Assembly: GCA_946481275.1 (NCBI GenBank)
Contig: CAMLMV010000039.1
Coordinates: forward strand, 1 to 59,101
Reading direction: 5' to 3'
DNA: 59,101 bases
Origin: an uncultured Massilia sp.
GTDB taxonomy: Bacteria; Pseudomonadota; Gammaproteobacteria; Burkholderiales; Burkholderiaceae
The first letter of the stretch is position 1; each line of letters starts with the position of its first letter. The notes below the pieces were generated by a model. That model was not told the DNA's origin. It was given only the letters and a program-made list of their open reading frames with translations, and made no database searches. Below are positions 30,295 through 38,183 of the stretch, one piece after another. A program made the position numbers and the translations under genes.

Positions 30295-31020
30295 ATGAGC
30301 GACCCCATCCTGACGCTGTCCGGCGTCCACACCCATATCGGCCAGTACCATATCCTGCAGGGCGTCGACCTCGTCGTGCCGCGCGGCGGCCTGGCCGTGC
30401 TACTGGGCCGCAATGGCGCCGGCAAGACGACGACCCTGCGCACCATCATGGGCCTGTGGAAGGCCAGCCGCGGGACGATCACGTTCGACGGCCGCGACAT
30501 CACGAAGCTGTCCACCCCCGACATCGCCCGCGCCGGCATCGCCTACGTTCCGGAAAGCATGGCCGTGTTTTCCGAACTGACGGTGCGCGAGAACCTGTAT
30601 CTCGCCGCGCGCAACGGCCCGCTGGACGCGGCGCGCGTGGACTGGATCTGCGGCTTCTTCCCCGCGCTGAAGAAGTTCTGGAACTATCCGGCGGGCAATC
30701 TGTCGGGTGGCCAGAAGCAGATGGTGGCCATCGCCCGCGCGATCGTCGAGCCGAAGCAACTGCTCCTCGTGGACGAGCCGACGAAGGGCCTCGCCCCCGC
30801 CATCGTGCAAAGCCTGATGGCGGCGTTCCGCGACCTCAAGGACACGAGCACGACCATCCTGCTCGTCGAACAGAATTTCAATTTCGTGCGCACCCTCGGC
30901 GACAGCGTGAGCGTCATGGACGACGGCCGTGCCGTCCACGCGGGCCTGATGCACGACCTGGCGCACGACGACGCCCTGCAGCAGCGCCTGCTCGGCCTGT
31001 CGCTCGACTCCCACCAATGA
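30295..31020 (+). CDS. Branched-chain-type ABC transporter ATPase (LivF-like)
   Basis: The ATPase of about 241 residues has Walker A GRNGAGKTTTLRT, signature LSGGQKQMVAIARAI and Walker B LLVDEPTKGLAP, all in LivF style (including the YVPE stretch). The ATG at 30295 (MSDPILTL) is chosen over a TTG at 30250 that would overlap the LivG-like gene. It pairs with the LivG-like subunit. A 121-bp structured repeat separates it from the first permease gene. Confidence 0.92.
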   Translation: MSDPILTLSGVHTHIGQYHILQGVDLVVPRGGLAVLLGRNGAGKTTTLRTIMGLWKASRGTITFDGRDITKLSTPDIARAGIAYVPESMAVFSELTVRENLYLAARNGPLDAARVDWICGFFPALKKFWNYPAGNLSGGQKQMVAIARAIVEPKQLLLVDEPTKGLAPAIVQSLMAAFRDLKDTSTTILLVEQNFNFVRTLGDSVSVMDDGRAVHAGLMHDLAHDDALQQRLLGLSLDSHQ

Positions 31021-31023
31021 AAA

Positions 31024-31144
31024 GGGAACCTCGAAAAACCGTCGCGAGCGGCAGCAGTTGCGGTCGAGAAGCGCAGCTGTACGAGAAGTACAGCGAGCAT
31101 CGCAGGCCGCAAATGCAACGCGCAGCAGGTTTGTCGAGCTTCCC
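31024..31144. repeat. 121-bp nested inverted-repeat element inside the Liv operon
   Basis: The gap between the LivF-like stop and the LivH-like start is almost filled by one structured element. The outer arms at 31024-31040 and 31128-31144 are 17-bp inverted copies with 15 matches. An inner TTGCGG/CCGCAA pair lies at 31058-31063 and 31107-31112. At the core, GCTGTAC-GAGAA-GTACAGC (31076-31094) is a perfect 7-bp hairpin. No protein-like reading frame is evident. It may be a dispersed palindromic repeat (REP/MITE-like) or a structured RNA that tunes expression of the permease genes. Other copies elsewhere in the genome cannot be checked here. Confidence 0.7.
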
Positions 31145-31156
31145 GAAAGGACAACG

Positions 31157-32176
31157 ATGAGTGCTACTTTACCCCTCGCCAAGGCGGACGCCCCGCTGCC
31201 GGCGGCACGGCGCGACATCGCCCCGCTGCTGCTCGTGCCGGCCGTCGTGCTGGCGGCGCTGCCCTTCATGAGCCTGCCGACCTGGATCACCCTGACGGTG
31301 GCCGGGCTCGCGATGGGCATGATGATCTTCATTATGGCCAGCGGCCTCACGCTGGTGTTCGGCCTGATGAGCGTGCTGAACTTCGGCCACGGCGCGTTCG
31401 TCTCCGTCGGCGCGTTCACCGCCACGTTCGTGCTGCTGCCCATGCGCGACTGGCTCGAGATGGATTCGCTGCTCGCCAACCTCGGCGTGCTGGGGCTCGC
31501 CGTGCTGCTCGCGATGGTCGTGACGGCCGTGCTCGGCTGGGCGTTCGAACGGGTCGTCATCATGCCCGTCTACGGCCAGCATTTAAAGCAGATCCTGATC
31601 ACGATGGGCGGCATGATCGTGTCCGAACAACTCATCAACGTGATCTGGGGCGCCGAACAGATCGCCCTGCCGCTGCCGGCCGCGCTGCGCGGCGCCGTGT
31701 TCCTGGGCGAGGCGGCCATCGAGAAATACCGGCTGCTGGCGGTCGTCGTCGGCCTCGTCGTGTTCGCCGCGATGTTCCTCACCCTGAACCGCACCAAGAT
31801 CGGCCTGCTGATCCGCGCCGGCGTCGAGAACGGCGAGATGGTCGAGGCGCTGGGCTACCGCATCCGCCGCCTGTTCGTGGGCGTCTTCGCGGCCGGCTCC
31901 GCGCTGGCGGGCCTGGGCGGCGTCATGTGGGGCCTGTACAAGGAAACGCTGGTGGCGCACATGGGCAGCGAGATCATGGTGCTGACCTTCATCGTCATCA
32001 TCATCGGCGGCCTCGGCTCCGTCGGCGGCTGCTTCATCGGTTCCCTGCTGATCGCCCTCGTCGCCAACTACGCCGGCTTCCTCGCGCCGAAGGTGGCGCT
32101 CGTCTCGAACATCGTGCTGATGATCGCCGTCCTCCTGTGGCGCCCGGCCGGCCTGTACACGAAAGGACGCCACTGA
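31157..32176 (+). CDS. Branched-chain-type ABC transporter permease (LivH-like)
   Basis: The 339-residue polytopic membrane protein has the LivH signature ASGLTLVFGLMSVLNFGHGA and the late GGLGSVGGCFIGSLLIALVANYAG. The N-terminus before the first helix is longer than usual (about 20 residues). The ATG at 31157 follows GAAAGGACAACG, directly after the structured repeat. It forms the membrane channel with the LivM-like protein, which begins one base after its stop codon. Confidence 0.92.
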   Translation: MSATLPLAKADAPLPAARRDIAPLLLVPAVVLAALPFMSLPTWITLTVAGLAMGMMIFIMASGLTLVFGLMSVLNFGHGAFVSVGAFTATFVLLPMRDWLEMDSLLANLGVLGLAVLLAMVVTAVLGWAFERVVIMPVYGQHLKQILITMGGMIVSEQLINVIWGAEQIALPLPAALRGAVFLGEAAIEKYRLLAVVVGLVVFAAMFLTLNRTKIGLLIRAGVENGEMVEALGYRIRRLFVGVFAAGSALAGLGGVMWGLYKETLVAHMGSEIMVLTFIVIIIGGLGSVGGCFIGSLLIALVANYAGFLAPKVALVSNIVLMIAVLLWRPAGLYTKGRH

Positions 32177-32177
32177 C

Positions 32178-33248
32178 ATGCTGATCAAGCTTCTTTCCGG
32201 CGACCTGCCGCGCAGCCGCGCGTTGACCGCCCTCCTCGTCGTCATCCTGCTGGGACTGCTGTTCGCACCGTTCCTCTTTTCCGGCGCGCGCCCACTGAAC
32301 ACGGCGGCCACGATCTGCGTCTACATCGTGCTCGTCGCGTCGTACGACCTGCTGCTGGGCTATACGGGCATCGTCTCGTTCGCCCACACGATGTTCTACG
32401 GGATCGGCGCGTACGGCGTCGGCATCGCGCTGTCCAGCGTGGACGAGCCCACGTGGGGCGCCATCGTCACGGGCCTCGTCGCCGCGCTGGCGCTGACCGT
32501 CGTCCTCGCCTTCGTCATCGGCCTGTTCGCCCTGCGCGTGCGCGCCATCTTCTACGCGATGATCACGCTGGCCGTCGCGTCGTCGTTCTCCGTGCTCGCG
32601 TCGCAGCTGTCCGACTTCACGGGCGGCGAGGACGGCCGCACGTTCAGCGTGCCGGAAATCCTGTCGCCGGGCTATACGCTGATGGAGAACGAGGTGTTCG
32701 GGCGCAGCGTCGACGGCAAGCTGATCACGTACTACATCGTGTTCGCGGGCTGCCTCGTGCTGTTCCTGTTCCTGCTGCGCCTCGTGAACTCGCCGTTCGG
32801 CCGCGTGCTGCAGGCGATCCGCGAGAACGAGTTCCGCGCCGAGGCGCTCGGCTACCGCACCGTCGTCTACCGCATCTGGGCGAACGTGCTGGGCGCCGTC
32901 GTGGCCGCGCTGGCCGGGGCGCTGATGGCCCTGTGGCTGCGCTACGTGGGCCCCAAGACGAGCCTCGGCTTCGAAGTGATGACGGACATCCTGCTCATCG
33001 TCGTCATCGGCGGCATGGGCACGATGTATGGCGCGGTCGTGGGTGCGACCCTGTTCATCCTCGCGCAGAACTACCTCAAGACCTTGATGGGGCAGGCGTC
33101 CGAGATGCTGTCCGGCGTCCCGCTGCTGGCCGCCGCGCTGCACCCGGACCGCTGGATGCTGTGGCTCGGCGTGCTGTTCATCCTCTCGATCTACTTCTTC
33201 CCGATCGGCATCGTCGGCAAGCTGCGGCTGCGCCGCGCCGCACGCTGA
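32178..33248 (+). CDS. Branched-chain-type ABC transporter permease (LivM-like)
   Basis: The 356-residue membrane protein has LivM-type features: DLLLGYTGIVSFAHTMFYGIGAY, FYAMITLAVASSFSVLASQ, and the cytoplasmic coupling-helix region QAIRENEFRAEALGYR. It is the last gene of the probable seven-gene operon. A perfect 8-bp hairpin follows six bases downstream. Confidence 0.92.
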   Translation: MLIKLLSGDLPRSRALTALLVVILLGLLFAPFLFSGARPLNTAATICVYIVLVASYDLLLGYTGIVSFAHTMFYGIGAYGVGIALSSVDEPTWGAIVTGLVAALALTVVLAFVIGLFALRVRAIFYAMITLAVASSFSVLASQLSDFTGGEDGRTFSVPEILSPGYTLMENEVFGRSVDGKLITYYIVFAGCLVLFLFLLRLVNSPFGRVLQAIRENEFRAEALGYRTVVYRIWANVLGAVVAALAGALMALWLRYVGPKTSLGFEVMTDILLIVVIGGMGTMYGAVVGATLFILAQNYLKTLMGQASEMLSGVPLLAAALHPDRWMLWLGVLFILSIYFFPIGIVGKLRLRRAAR

Positions 33249-33253
33249 TTCTC

Positions 33254-33275
33254 CGGTGGGCCGCCGCGCCCACCG
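33254..33275 (+). terminator. Hairpin at the end of the uptake operon
   Basis: CGGTGGGC (33254-33261) pairs with GCCCACCG (33268-33275) over a 6-base loop. There is no T-tract, so it would act, if at all, as an RNA-protecting or Rho-assisted end. Confidence 0.4.
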
Positions 33276-33409
33276 TCCCGTCCTGCGCATCCTTCCGTAT
33301 CGCTCATCGATACCCCCGTTTTGTCCAGCCTGTTCGTTAGCTGAAAATCAAAAGTCGTTGTCATCCGACTCATAAGATGAGCCCATTCATATTCCATGAA
33401 AGGGCCTCC

Positions 33410-34072
33410 ATGAAACCCGTAAAAACCTTGTTCGCGACAGCCGTGCTGTCGCTGGCCGCATTGGGCGCGGCGAGCGCGCGTGCGGCCGGGGTCGAAGTGC
33501 TGGGCGAAGGATTCGACAACGTGGCGGACCTCTCCGGATGGGCCCAGGTCAACCACAGCGTCCCGGCCGGCAGCGGCTGGTTCCAGGGCAATCCGGCGCT
33601 CTTCCCGGCCCAGTCGGGCGCCGCCGGTTCCTACGCGGCCGCCAACTTCCTCGGCGCCGCAAACGGCAGCGGCAGCATCGACAACTGGCTGATCACGCCG
33701 GTGCTCGACCTGTCCGGCACCACGGTGCTGAGCTTCTACACGCGCCACGATGTCCAGCCCGGCTTCAACGACCTGCTCGAAGTGCGCTACGCGGCGGGCA
33801 CGGGAACCGACATGGCCGACTTCACGACCCTGCTCACGACCATCGGCGGCACGGCGGGCTACCCGACGGACTGGCAGCAATTCACGGCCACGGTCACGAA
33901 CAGCGGCAACGGCCGTTTCGCCTTCCGCTACCTCGGACCGGCCGATACCCTGAACTATGTCGGCCTCGATACGGTCTCGGTGGTAACGGCGGTGCCGGAG
34001 CCGGCGCACTGGATGATGCTGGCGCTGGGCCTGGGTACGATCACCCTGCTGCGCCGCCGGCCGCGTTTTTGA
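33410..34072 (+). CDS. PEP-CTERM sorting-domain surface protein, choice-of-anchor/adhesin-like
   Basis: The 220-residue exported protein has a signal peptide (TLFATAVLSLAALGAASARA). Its jelly-roll-like domain has the choice-of-anchor pattern FDNVADLSGWAQVN, NWLITPVLDLSGTTVLSFYTR and FAFRYLGPADTLNYVGLDTVSV. It ends with a complete PEP-CTERM tail: VPEP, a hydrophobic helix and RRRPRF. PEP-CTERM proteins are processed by exosortase in bacteria that make exopolysaccharide; no exosortase is in the window. The start at 33410 has GAAAGGG upstream. The next two genes are also secreted and follow closely. Confidence 0.9.
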   Translation: MKPVKTLFATAVLSLAALGAASARAAGVEVLGEGFDNVADLSGWAQVNHSVPAGSGWFQGNPALFPAQSGAAGSYAAANFLGAANGSGSIDNWLITPVLDLSGTTVLSFYTRHDVQPGFNDLLEVRYAAGTGTDMADFTTLLTTIGGTAGYPTDWQQFTATVTNSGNGRFAFRYLGPADTLNYVGLDTVSVVTAVPEPAHWMMLALGLGTITLLRRRPRF

Positions 34073-34085
34073 ACGGGAGGAAGCC

Positions 34086-34472
34086 ATGTCCAAGGAAAAA
34101 CTGCTCACCATCGGCACGCTGGCCGCCCTGTGCGTGCTGGCCGCCTTCTCGATGCACGCCCAGGCCGCCGGCCAGGAAGGCATGGTCGTCGTGCGCGACC
34201 CGCTGACCGGCCAGCTGCGGGCGCCGACGGCCGACGAACTGAAGGAACTGCGCGCAAAGGCCCCCGCCGCCACCGGGCTCGCCGCGCCCCGCACGCCGGC
34301 CACGATCACCCGCCGCGACGGCGCGCGCGGCGTGCGCCTCGGCGAAAAAGACATGGTCTACGAAGTCGTCACGCGCGGTCCCGACGGCAAGCTGACGAGC
34401 GAGTGCGTGCACGGAGAGGCAGGCACGCGCCTCGACCACAACCACGGGGAGAAAACGAATGAAAGCCGCTGA
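34086..34472 (+). CDS. Small exported protein of the PEP-CTERM cluster
   Basis: The 128-residue protein has a signal peptide (LTIGTLAALCVLAAFSMHAQA) and a mature part starting near GMVVVRDPLTGQLRAPTADE. It ends with a His-rich tail (CVHGEAGTRLDHNHGEK) that could bind metal. It resembles the small proteins annotated as post-PEP-CTERM-1, which are encoded next to PEP-CTERM genes; this is recognition by pattern, without a search. GGGAGGAAG precedes the start. It overlaps the metalloprotease start by 14 bases, so the two are translationally coupled. Confidence 0.75.
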   Translation: MSKEKLLTIGTLAALCVLAAFSMHAQAAGQEGMVVVRDPLTGQLRAPTADELKELRAKAPAATGLAAPRTPATITRRDGARGVRLGEKDMVYEVVTRGPDGKLTSECVHGEAGTRLDHNHGEKTNESR

Positions 34473-35913
34473 TCCGTCGCGCCTCCAACGGGCGCTCGGC
34501 GTCCTTGCCGGCATCGCCACCGCCTGTGCGTTCGCCTTCGGCGCGGCCGCCCCGGCCCGGGCTGCGGCCACCATCGTGATCGTCAACCTGAACGAGCCCG
34601 GCGTCGGCTTCAACGACCCGACCCCGGCCGTGCCCGTCGGCGGCAATACCGGCACGACGCTCGGCCAGCAGCGCCTGAACGCGTTCCAGCGCGCGGCCGA
34701 CATCTGGGGCGCGACGCTCACGAGCAGCGTGCCGATCCGCATCGGCGCGTCGTTCGTGCCGCTGGCCTGCACGGCCTCGAGCGCCGTCCTCGGTTCGGCC
34801 GGCGCCAACGAGATCTGGTCCGACTTCCCGAACGCGCCGCGCGCCGCGACGTGGTATCCGAGCGCCCTGGCCAGCAAGCTGGCGGGCCAGGACATCGCGA
34901 CGCCGGGCGAGCCGCACATCATCGCCCGCTTCAATTCGCGCCTCGGGCTGTTCCCGGACTGCCTGCCCGGTTCCGGCTTCTACCTCGGCCTCGACGCCAA
35001 CTTCGGCAGCCAGGTCGACCTGGTCACGGTCCTGCTGCACGAGTTCGCGCACGGCCTCGGCTTCCAGACGTTCACCAACAACGGGACGGGCGCCCAGACC
35101 ATGGGCATACCGTCGATCTGGGATTACTACCTGCTGAACAACCGCACGGGCAAGCTGTGGGTGGAAATGACGGACGCGGAGCGCGCGACGTCGGCCGTGA
35201 CGTGGCGCGGGCTCTCCTGGAATGGTCCCATCGTGACGGCCGCCGTGCCGCAGATGCTCGATCCGGTCTCGAACCTGGCCGTCAGCGGCGCCGCCGGTCC
35301 GGCCGCGGGCAACTACACGGTCGGCGACGCGTCGTTCGGACCGCCGCTGTCCAATCCGCCCGTCGCCGGCCAGCTGATGCCCGTCGTCGACCAGCCCGCC
35401 GGCACGGGCCTCGCCTGCGACCCGCTGGATGCGGTGAACAGCCTCGCCGTACGCGGCAACATCGCCCTCGTGGACCGCGGCACGTGCGACTTCGTCACCA
35501 AGGCCCGCAACGTGCAGGCGGCCGGCGCGCTGGGCATGGTCGTGGCGGACAACCAGCCGGGCGACGTCTCCGGCATGAGCGGCAACGACTCCAGCATCAC
35601 GATCCCGTCCGTGCGCGTCACGCAGGCTGACGGCGTCAGGCTGAAGGCCGCGCTGCAGCGCCGCTCGCGCACGCAGTCGGGCGTCGTGGCCAGCCTCGGC
35701 CTCGACACGACGCGCCTGGCCGGCACGGACGACGCGGGCCGCATCCTGATGTACACGCCGACGACGTACTCACCGGGCTCGACCGTGTCGCACTACACGA
35801 CGGAGGCCAAGCCGAACCGGCTGATGGAGCCGGCGATCAACACCGACCTGACGCACGAGGTGACGCCGCCGCGCGACCTGACGTATCCGCTGCTGCGCGA
35901 TATCGGGTGGTGA
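34459..35913 (+). CDS. Secreted metalloprotease-like protein with PA domain
   Basis: The 484-residue protein has a signal peptide (ALGVLAGIATACAFAFGAAAPARA) and a zinc-protease motif LLHEFAHGLGFQTF (HExxH, near residue 195). A protease-associated domain follows at about residues 310-395 (NIALVDRGTCDFVTKARNVQAAGA). The C-terminus PRDLTYPLLRDIGW is typical of secreted PA-domain peptidases of this type. The third zinc ligand cannot be fixed by eye. It may process surface or exopolysaccharide-associated proteins, including the PEP-CTERM protein upstream; this is inference. The start overlaps the small exported gene. Confidence 0.85.
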   Translation: MKAADPSRLQRALGVLAGIATACAFAFGAAAPARAAATIVIVNLNEPGVGFNDPTPAVPVGGNTGTTLGQQRLNAFQRAADIWGATLTSSVPIRIGASFVPLACTASSAVLGSAGANEIWSDFPNAPRAATWYPSALASKLAGQDIATPGEPHIIARFNSRLGLFPDCLPGSGFYLGLDANFGSQVDLVTVLLHEFAHGLGFQTFTNNGTGAQTMGIPSIWDYYLLNNRTGKLWVEMTDAERATSAVTWRGLSWNGPIVTAAVPQMLDPVSNLAVSGAAGPAAGNYTVGDASFGPPLSNPPVAGQLMPVVDQPAGTGLACDPLDAVNSLAVRGNIALVDRGTCDFVTKARNVQAAGALGMVVADNQPGDVSGMSGNDSSITIPSVRVTQADGVRLKAALQRRSRTQSGVVASLGLDTTRLAGTDDAGRILMYTPTTYSPGSTVSHYTTEAKPNRLMEPAINTDLTHEVTPPRDLTYPLLRDIGW

Positions 35914-35939
35914 GCGGGTGGTGACGACGTAAACGACAA

Positions 35940-35968
35940 AGGGCCGCGCACCCGAAGGTGGCGGCCCT
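35940..35968 (-). terminator. Intrinsic terminator of ppa
   Basis: AGGGCCGC (35940-35947) pairs with GCGGCCCT (35961-35968). On the minus strand the hairpin runs into TTTGTCGTTT, a short imperfect U-tract, about 20 bases after the ppa stop codon. Confidence 0.6.
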
Positions 35969-35988
35969 CGCGACCGGAGGTGCGGGTT

Positions 35989-36525
35989 TTATTCGCCCTT
36001 CGACTCGTGGTTCTTGACGCCGGCGAGGATCTCTTCCTTGGCCGCGTCCGGACCTTCCCAGCCTTCGACCTTGACCCACTTGCCCTTTTCCAGGTCCTTG
36101 TAGTGCTCGAAGAAGTGCTGGATCTGGCGCAGGGTCAGTTCCTGGACGTCTTCGACCTTTTGCAGGTGCGAGTAGACCGGCAGGATCTTTTCGACCGGCA
36201 CGGCCAGGATCTTCGAATCGCCGCCGGCTTCGTCCGTCATCTTCAGCACGCCCAGTGCGCGGCAACGCACGACGACGCCCGGGATCAGCGCGAACGGGGT
36301 GATGACCAGCACGTCGCACGGGTCGCCGTCGTCGGCGATCGTGTTCGGGATGTAGCCGTAGTTGCACGGATAGTGCATGGCGGTACCCATGAAGCGGTCG
36401 ACGAAGATCGCGCCGGATTCCTTGTCCACTTCGTACTTGATCGGGTCGGCGTTCATCGGGATTTCGATGACGACGTTGAAGTCGTTCGGCACATCGCGGC
36501 CGGCGTTGACGTTATTCAGGCTCAT
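35989..36525 (-). CDS. ppa: Inorganic pyrophosphatase
   Basis: The cytoplasmic enzyme hydrolyses pyrophosphate to phosphate and so pulls biosynthetic reactions forward. The 178-residue length is normal for bacterial family I. The signature [13 protein letters not shown] carries the metal-binding Asp residues. [11 protein letters not shown] and the C-terminal [18 protein letters not shown] are also typical. It is a single-gene unit with its own terminator, convergent with the metalloprotease gene. Confidence 0.96.
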   Translation of the reverse strand: MSLNNVNAGRDVPNDFNVVIEIPMNADPIKYEVDKESGAIFVDRFMGTAMHYPCNYGYIPNTIADDGDPCDVLVITPFALIPGVVVRCRALGVLKMTDEAGGDSKILAVPVEKILPVYSHLQKVEDVQELTLRQIQHFFEHYKDLEKGKWVKVEGWEGPDAAKEEILAGVKNHESKGE

Positions 36526-36774
36526 GGATAGTCCTTGGTTGCTGGGGAAACAATAAAAGGTCGATTATAACGAATCGCCTTGGGCTTGTGCGCCGCACAA
36601 GGTCGCAGAAGCACTGAAAAGACGTCTGTTGGTTCGCGCCCCACGCATCGGCGCGGATTGTTGGACCGATCCCGACTCGGCAGGCCGGTATCGCTGCCGG
36701 CGCCCCCCTGTCATCGGGCTGGCACGCCTCCTGCTGGATGGAGGACGTTACGTCACCAACCCGAGGGGAACAGC

Positions 36775-36966
36775 ATGAACATCCAGAAACACATGGAAGC
36801 CATCTTCATCACGACGCTGGCCATCGTCGGCGCCGGATCCATCGTCATCGACCGCCTGCCCGATGCCCGGGCGACGCCGGCCGTCCCGGTCGCGAACCCC
36901 ACCGGCACGCCCGGTCACATGGCCGTGGTCATCGTGCGCGGGAAGCGGGGAGCAAACCGCGCGTGA
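36775..36966 (+). CDS. Small hypothetical protein with N-terminal hydrophobic segment
   Basis: The 63-residue frame starts MNIQKHMEAIFITTLAIVGA, a likely uncleaved anchor or signal, followed by a short Pro/Ala-rich tail. It has a strong GAGGGGA ribosome-binding site eight bases upstream of the ATG. It ends four bases before the convergent hemY stop codon. I do not recognise a family. The region between ppa and this gene (36526-36774) holds nothing else that I can see. Confidence 0.55.
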   Translation: MNIQKHMEAIFITTLAIVGAGSIVIDRLPDARATPAVPVANPTGTPGHMAVVIVRGKRGANRA

Positions 36967-36969
36967 CGG

Positions 36970-38166
36970 TCACAGCACGGTGGCCAGCGCGCACAGCCGG
37001 TAGTGCCGGTCGGCGTCTTCCCGCTGTCCCAGCGCCTCGTGCAGCTGCGCCAGCTTCAGGTGGGCTTCGCGCACCATGTGCGGTTCGGTGGCGTCGGACA
37101 GCGCCTGCTCCAGGTAGCGCTGGGCCTTGCCCCACAGTTTCTGGCGCAGGCACAGGGAACCCAGGGTCAGCTCCAGTTCCGGATCGTTCGGATGGGCGCG
37201 CAGCCACGTTTCGCAATTCTCGATCTGCGCCAGCAGCGTGGCCGAGCCTTCCGGACCGGCCGCTTCGCGGTACGCGCGCACGACGCGCTCGTCCCAGCCG
37301 GCTTTCAGCGCATCCTCGACGATGCCGCGGGCGTCGTCGTGCAGGCCGCGCGCATTCAGGGCGGCCGCGGCACGCGCCGCGATGGTCGGTTTCACGCGGT
37401 CGCCGGCCGGGACGCCGGCCCACACGCGGCGGATCGATTCGGCGTCATGGCCGCCTTCGGACAGCAGCGCGTCGTACGCCATCTCGCGCAGGCGCGCGGA
37501 CAGCGCGGGATGCAAGGCGTTGCGCTTGTCCAGGATGCGCACGAGACGCAGCACTTCCGGCCAGTTGCGCGCCTGCTGGTTGGCCTTCATGGCCCATTGC
37601 AGCGCGTGGATGTGGCGCTGGCCGCTGGCGTTCAGTTCCGCGACGGCTTCCAGCGCGCCTTCCGGCTTGTGGTCGTCGACGAGCAGTTCCGTGACCGTCA
37701 TCAGGCGCGCCGTCTTGAGGGACTGGTCGTGCACGGTGCCGGCGAGCCAGGCGTCGCGGCGTGCCGGTTCGCGCATGCGGTGGGCCGCACGGGCGCCGAT
37801 CAGCGCGGCGAGGCCGGCATTCTCGGGCAGGTCGGCGGCGCGCATGGCGGCCTTCTCGGCATGGCCGAAGCGGCCTTCGAACAGGGCTTTCAGCGCCTCG
37901 CGCAGGCCGCGGTTCGCTTCGCGCTCACGCTTGCGGTAGCGGTACTGGGCCACCCGCTCGGGCATGCCCAGCGTGGCGCGTACCGCGCGGACCAGGCCGT
38001 ACAGCACGAGGAACAGCAGGAACGCCAGCACGACGAACAGGTTCAGCGACAGGTCGATCCGGTGCGGCGGATAGAAAAAGACGACGTTGCCGGGATTGAA
38101 GCGCGCGGTCACGGCAATGCCGATGGCCGCGGCCATCAGGGCGACTAACCAGAGTAATAAACGCAT
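36970..38166 (-). CDS. hemY: Heme biosynthesis operon protein HemY (TPR membrane protein)
   Basis: The 398-residue inner-membrane protein has two N-terminal helices (residues 1-20 and about 42-64, with PHRIDLSLNL between them) and a long TPR-like domain ending in LGSLCLRQKLWGKAQRYLEQ. This is the proteobacterial HemY of the hemCDXY operon, not protoporphyrinogen oxidase. Its biochemical role is unproven; a scaffold role for heme enzymes has been proposed. It starts 17 bp after the hemX stop codon. Confidence 0.93.
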   Translation of the reverse strand: MRLLLWLVALMAAAIGIAVTARFNPGNVVFFYPPHRIDLSLNLFVVLAFLLFLVLYGLVRAVRATLGMPERVAQYRYRKREREANRGLREALKALFEGRFGHAEKAAMRAADLPENAGLAALIGARAAHRMREPARRDAWLAGTVHDQSLKTARLMTVTELLVDDHKPEGALEAVAELNASGQRHIHALQWAMKANQQARNWPEVLRLVRILDKRNALHPALSARLREMAYDALLSEGGHDAESIRRVWAGVPAGDRVKPTIAARAAAALNARGLHDDARGIVEDALKAGWDERVVRAYREAAGPEGSATLLAQIENCETWLRAHPNDPELELTLGSLCLRQKLWGKAQRYLEQALSDATEPHMVREAHLKLAQLHEALGQREDADRHYRLCALATVL

Positions 38167-38183
38167 CGTTCAGGCCCCGCGCT

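Noticed and set aside
36970..38166. HemY as protoporphyrinogen oxidase
   Set aside because: There is no FAD-binding motif; it is the TPR-containing membrane protein of the proteobacterial hem operon.
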